Origin: Streptomyces rhizosphaerihabitans
GTDB taxonomy: Bacteria > Actinomycetota > Actinomycetes > Streptomycetales > Streptomycetaceae
Direction of reading: 5' to 3'
DNA: 64,000 nt
Assembly: GCF_025399795.1 (NCBI RefSeq)
Contig: NZ_JAODTZ010000028.1
Coordinates: 1-64,000 of the forward strand
Shown: positions 61,151-64,000 of the stretch, piece after piece
Layout of the letters: each line of letters begins with the position of its first letter
Numbering within the stretch: the stretch's first letter is position 1
Made by a program: the position numbers and the translations under genes
The notes under the pieces: model-generated
The model's database searches: none
The model's input: only the letters and a program-made list of their open reading frames with translations
Told to the model about the DNA's origin: nothing

Positions 61151-63000
61151 AATCCCTCCAGGGCATCCGCCGCGGCGCTCCGAGCGGCAGTGACGATCGA
61201 CTCCAGGTACCCGGGTACCTGTTCACCTCCGATGACGAGAGCCCGGTCGAGGAGGGTGTTGCCGGTCTCGCAACTCGTCTCGGGCAGCAGGGCGCAGGCG
61301 TGACAGGCCGCGCGATTGAGGTTGCCGAAACCTTGGCCGGCGTGCTCGGCGCAGAGGGGGTCGGCCGAGCACCAGGCGGCGGCTTCGGTCATCCGCAGCA
61401 GGGTCTCGGCGAGGCGCGGCGCCTCACCCTGTTGCACGAGCCCGCCCAGGGTCCCTTCGGCGTCCCCAGCCGCGGTGTAGATGAGGATGCCGTACTGGTC
61501 CTGTTCGGGCCGTCCGTAGATACGTTCGCGCAGGCTGGCCGTCGTGTAGCCGGATTCGAAGGAGAGCTGGCGGATCAGCAGGTGAGCGAGGGTGTGCAGG
61601 AGGACGAAACGCGGGGAGAGGCTTTCCCCGGTCAGGGCTTGAAGCCTGTCCTTCTGGAAGGAACGGTCGAAGTCCGCGCGGATTCCGGCAACGCGACGGC
61701 GCACCTCTGCCTCGCCCTCCCATGCGGTGAGTTCGGCCTTGTCGAGGGTGAGGAGGATGCCTTCACCGAAGACCTCCACAGCCGGAAGCCACTTGAGCCG
61801 CCGAGCCGTGTCGGCGGGGACAAGGCTCGCGTCCGGAGAGACCCGGCTGAACCCGGACAGGGCCCGCACCTCGCGCAGCCGGTCGGCGAGGACGATCCGT
61901 CCGATGCGGCGGTGCAGGCCTGCCCAGGGTTCGGCGGTCTCCTGGCTGAGCCCGAGGGTTGTCTCGCGCAACGCGAAGTTCCGCGTGGCGACGGGTACCG
62001 GTGTGGTGAACGCGGTCCACTCCTCACGGCTGAGGTCGGGGCGGGCCGGTGCCGCATCCGCGCCGGATGGGGCAGCGGCCAGGGGCTGCCCCGTCTCCTC
62101 GGCGAGCAGGGCGTCGAGGACCTGATCGTCCGCGCCGGTGTCCTCCTGGATCATCGCGCGGAACACATCGGCGCGCGGGGTGCCCGCGACCCGGCAGAGC
62201 GACACCCATAGGTCGTGCTCGCGTACGCGTCCGGCGAGTTCGTCGTCGCCCTGCGACACCGGCACGTCGGACTCCGGGATGTCGAGCGCCGAGTGCACGA
62301 CCGGGTAGTAGAGGTTGCCCGCCGTACGTTGCACGATCTGTACAGGTTTCACGCACTCCGTGGCTTCATTGGCCCGCTGCCAGGGGTTGCGCCCTGAGCA
62401 GCGCATACCGTGTGTGCCGAGGATGTCGAGCAGGTCGCGCGAAGCCCCGCACCCCTGAGCCTTGCAGATGATGGAGAGCGCTTCGAGGCCGGAGGCGCGC
62501 TCGGACACGAGGAAATGGAGTCTCTCGCGTTCGCCGCACTGCCGGCGTTCCCCGGCTTCTCGCCGCGAGTGGGCCCAGAACCACCAGTCGACGTCGCTGA
62601 GATGGCCGGCCGCGCAGATCTGCACGAACCGCATGGGGGCCAGTGTCCGGCCGGGCGAACAGGACGGGCAGCGGGGCGGTTGTCCCGGCCTCTCGTCGGC
62701 GATGCGCCAGCGCTTCATACGGCGGCATGCACCGCAGAACAGCCAGGACGGGAAGCGGATGTACGGGGCGCCCGGAGCATCGGGGGTATCGAAGCGGTCA
62801 TTGGCCGTGGGGGGTGCGGCGTAGAACCCGGTGACGCCAAGCCGGTTGGCGAGCCGGGGTGACTCGACGCGCTGTCTGGCCTTCTGCGGCCAGTCGCCGA
62901 TACCGGTGGCGACGAACGACTCGCCCTGAATGTCGAAGACGGCCCCGACTCCGAAGGGCAGAACGGTCTGCGACTGGCGTACGCGAAGCGTGCGGCTCAC
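61147..63000 (-). CDS. drmB: DrmB-type DUF1998 protein
   Basis: A protein of 617 residues. N-terminal RQSQTVLPFGVGAVFDI and GDWPQKARQRVESPRLANRLGV match DISARM DrmB proteins as I know them. Zinc-binding Cys clusters lie at FCGACRRMKRW, PRCPSCSPG and the CKAQGCGASRD region, and the DUF1998 domain is at the C-terminus (SPRFVLLHTLAHLLIRQLSFESGY, DQYGILIYTAAGDAEGTLGGL, NRAACHACALLPETSCETGN). DrmA and DrmB form the core DNA-engaging complex of DISARM. The GTG at 63000 overlaps the drmA stop (GTGA), and the ATPase gene overlaps its own stop, so all three are coupled. Confidence 0.9.
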   Translation of the reverse strand: MSRTLRVRQSQTVLPFGVGAVFDIQGESFVATGIGDWPQKARQRVESPRLANRLGVTGFYAAPPTANDRFDTPDAPGAPYIRFPSWLFCGACRRMKRWRIADERPGQPPRCPSCSPGRTLAPMRFVQICAAGHLSDVDWWFWAHSRREAGERRQCGERERLHFLVSERASGLEALSIICKAQGCGASRDLLDILGTHGMRCSGRNPWQRANEATECVKPVQIVQRTAGNLYYPVVHSALDIPESDVPVSQGDDELAGRVREHDLWVSLCRVAGTPRADVFRAMIQEDTGADDQVLDALLAEETGQPLAAAPSGADAAPARPDLSREEWTAFTTPVPVATRNFALRETTLGLSQETAEPWAGLHRRIGRIVLADRLREVRALSGFSRVSPDASLVPADTARRLKWLPAVEVFGEGILLTLDKAELTAWEGEAEVRRRVAGIRADFDRSFQKDRLQALTGESLSPRFVLLHTLAHLLIRQLSFESGYTTASLRERIYGRPEQDQYGILIYTAAGDAEGTLGGLVQQGEAPRLAETLLRMTEAAAWCSADPLCAEHAGQGFGNLNRAACHACALLPETSCETGNTLLDRALVIGGEQVPGYLESIVTAARSAAADALEGL

Positions 63001-64000
63001 AGGTCGGCCCCCTTGACCATCACCTGGCATTCCCGGTCGACGTTGCGCATGGAGTTAGGTGTCTCCCAAAGGCCGTAGCGTTGTTCGAAGCTCTTGATCA
63101 GGTTGGATTGGCCCTTGCCCTGGCTGCGGTAGTACAGCTCGCGGCCGTCTTTACGGGCCTCGCGTGCGGCGTCCTCCCAGTCGGCGAGGAGTTCCGCGAG
63201 CTCCTTGCGTACGGCGTCGGCGGCGTACGGTTCACCAGTGGCGGCCCGTGTCACCAACTCCTCTACGAGGGACTCCGCTTCAGGCAGTCGGTCGAGGATC
63301 TGACCCGCCTGGTTCTCGGCGGCGAGGCCGAGACGGTGCCGTACGAGGATGACGAGTGCGGCATGCAGGGCGCGCCGCCGGGACGGGACGGACCAGGGGG
63401 TGACACTGGTCGGTTCCACATGCCGGTAGAGCGAGCGGTGGTACACGTCGAAGGTCTCGTAGTGTGAACGGTCCCTGGGACGAGTGGCGTTGAAGAAGGT
63501 GACGACGAGACCGGGAACGGTGTGCCGACCGACCCGACTGGTGGCCTGGATGTATTCGGCCGTCGTCTTGGGCTGCCCCTGCATGAGCATCAGTGCGAGC
63601 CGCTTCACGTCGATGCCGACGGACAGCATGTTGGTGCAGGGCAGGAACGACACCGACTGCGGGTCGCCCCAGGGCTTTTCGAGGCGATCGAGGAGGACGG
63701 GCTGCTCGGCCCGCGGCAGGTTACTGGTCAGCTCTTGCACTTGATGGTCCATCAATTTCCTCACCCCCGAGCCTGAGTCCAGCCCTGTGAGCTGTGCGGG
63801 GATGTCGTCACCCGCCGCTGTGACCGTGCGGCCGAGTTCACGGAGGCTGTGATGGTAGGCGACGAGAGTCCAGTAGGCGTCCCGATGCTCTTCAGGCAGC
63901 TCGAAGGCGCCTTGGAGCATCGCGGCAGCGGTGGCTACGGCCGCGCGGCCGGCGGTATGCCCCTGGGCCATGACGCCGAGATAGCGGCGGCCGGGACGGG
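62997..64000 (-). CDS. drmA: DrmA-type helicase, C-terminal part (runs off the window)
   Basis: The C-terminal 330 or so residues of an SF2 helicase-like protein; the frame is open to the window edge, so the gene starts beyond 64000. Visible blocks are RYLGVMAQGHTAGRAAVATA, LPCTNMLSVGIDVKRLALM, QPKTTAEYIQATSRVGRH (motif VI, with the arginine finger) and VVTFFNATRPRDRSHYE. These match the C-terminal half of DISARM DrmA as recalled. The annotated ATG at 63971 is internal. What lies upstream (methylase, DrmD, DrmE) cannot be seen. It overlaps drmB by 4 nt. Confidence 0.88.
   Translation of the reverse strand, partial: RPGRRYLGVMAQGHTAGRAAVATAAAMLQGAFELPEEHRDAYWTLVAYHHSLRELGRTVTAAGDDIPAQLTGLDSGSGVRKLMDHQVQELTSNLPRAEQPVLLDRLEKPWGDPQSVSFLPCTNMLSVGIDVKRLALMLMQGQPKTTAEYIQATSRVGRHTVPGLVVTFFNATRPRDRSHYETFDVYHRSLYRHVEPTSVTPWSVPSRRRALHAALVILVRHRLGLAAENQAGQILDRLPEAESLVEELVTRAATGEPYAADAVRKELAELLADWEDAAREARKDGRELYYRSQGKGQSNLIKSFEQRYGLWETPNSMRNVDRECQVMVKGADL

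Overview
The window is high-GC DNA with strong third-position G/C bias, GTG and TTG starts, many 4-nt stop/start overlaps, Tat signals and typical actinobacterial families (LysX, Rpf-LysM-M23, class F sortase, WS/DGAT, SpoIIE-type phosphatases, GlgA/GlgC). It is almost certainly a Streptomyces chromosome. From memory the gene order resembles the left part of the S. coelicolor chromosome around SCO0930-SCO0980; this was not searched. No rRNA, tRNA, CRISPR array or complete insertion sequence was seen.

Layout. 0.1-6 kb: cell-envelope genes (repeat lipoprotein, proline-rich surface protein, DUF4239 membrane protein, a convergent pair of related membrane-anchored proteins, class F sortase, polysaccharide deacetylase). 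6-16.6 kb: lysX, universal stress protein, CapA-like lipoprotein, an ECF sigma factor and zinc anti-sigma factor separated by a small gene, a Fpg/Nei glycosylase, and a PAS-GAF-PP2C-HATPase regulator. 16.7-22.8 kb: lipoprotein, lipase maturation factor, VanZ-like protein, two-component system and a coupled hypothetical gene.

22.8-39 kb is a glycan-utilisation block. Four overlapping genes (L-fuconate dehydratase, SDR, aldo/keto reductase, fuconolactonase-like amidohydrolase) form an oxidative L-fucose pathway facing a FadR-type regulator with a perfect 15-bp operator-like palindrome. Next comes a locus with substrate-binding protein, two ABC permeases, GH5 glycosidase, Tat-exported GH85 endo-beta-N-acetylglucosaminidase and cytoplasmic GH38 alpha-mannosidase, divergent from a LacI regulator. 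The parts match a scheme in which GH85 releases N-glycans outside the cell, the ABC system imports them, and GH38 and GH5 dismantle them. A secreted GH92 alpha-mannosidase lies further on (46.6-48.9 kb) behind three copies of a different LacI-type operator.

39-46.5 kb: an amidase; a previously uncalled 58-codon peptide gene on the minus strand (40774-40950); a PhnZ/TmpB-like HD-domain protein carrying an in-frame palindromic insertion; two SDR proteins, one large, with a Cys4 motif and an altered active site; and a WS/DGAT acyltransferase. 49-59.9 kb: glgA-glgC, a FhuF-type Fe-S protein, DMT transporter, RpfD-like muralytic enzyme, gnd, two small proteins, a racemase-GNAT pair and panD.

60-64 kb (window end): a tightly coupled three-gene unit of a truncated DrmA-type helicase, a DrmB-type DUF1998 protein and an SF1 ATPase in the position where DISARM usually has DrmC. 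This looks like a variant DISARM-type antiphage system continuing beyond the window.
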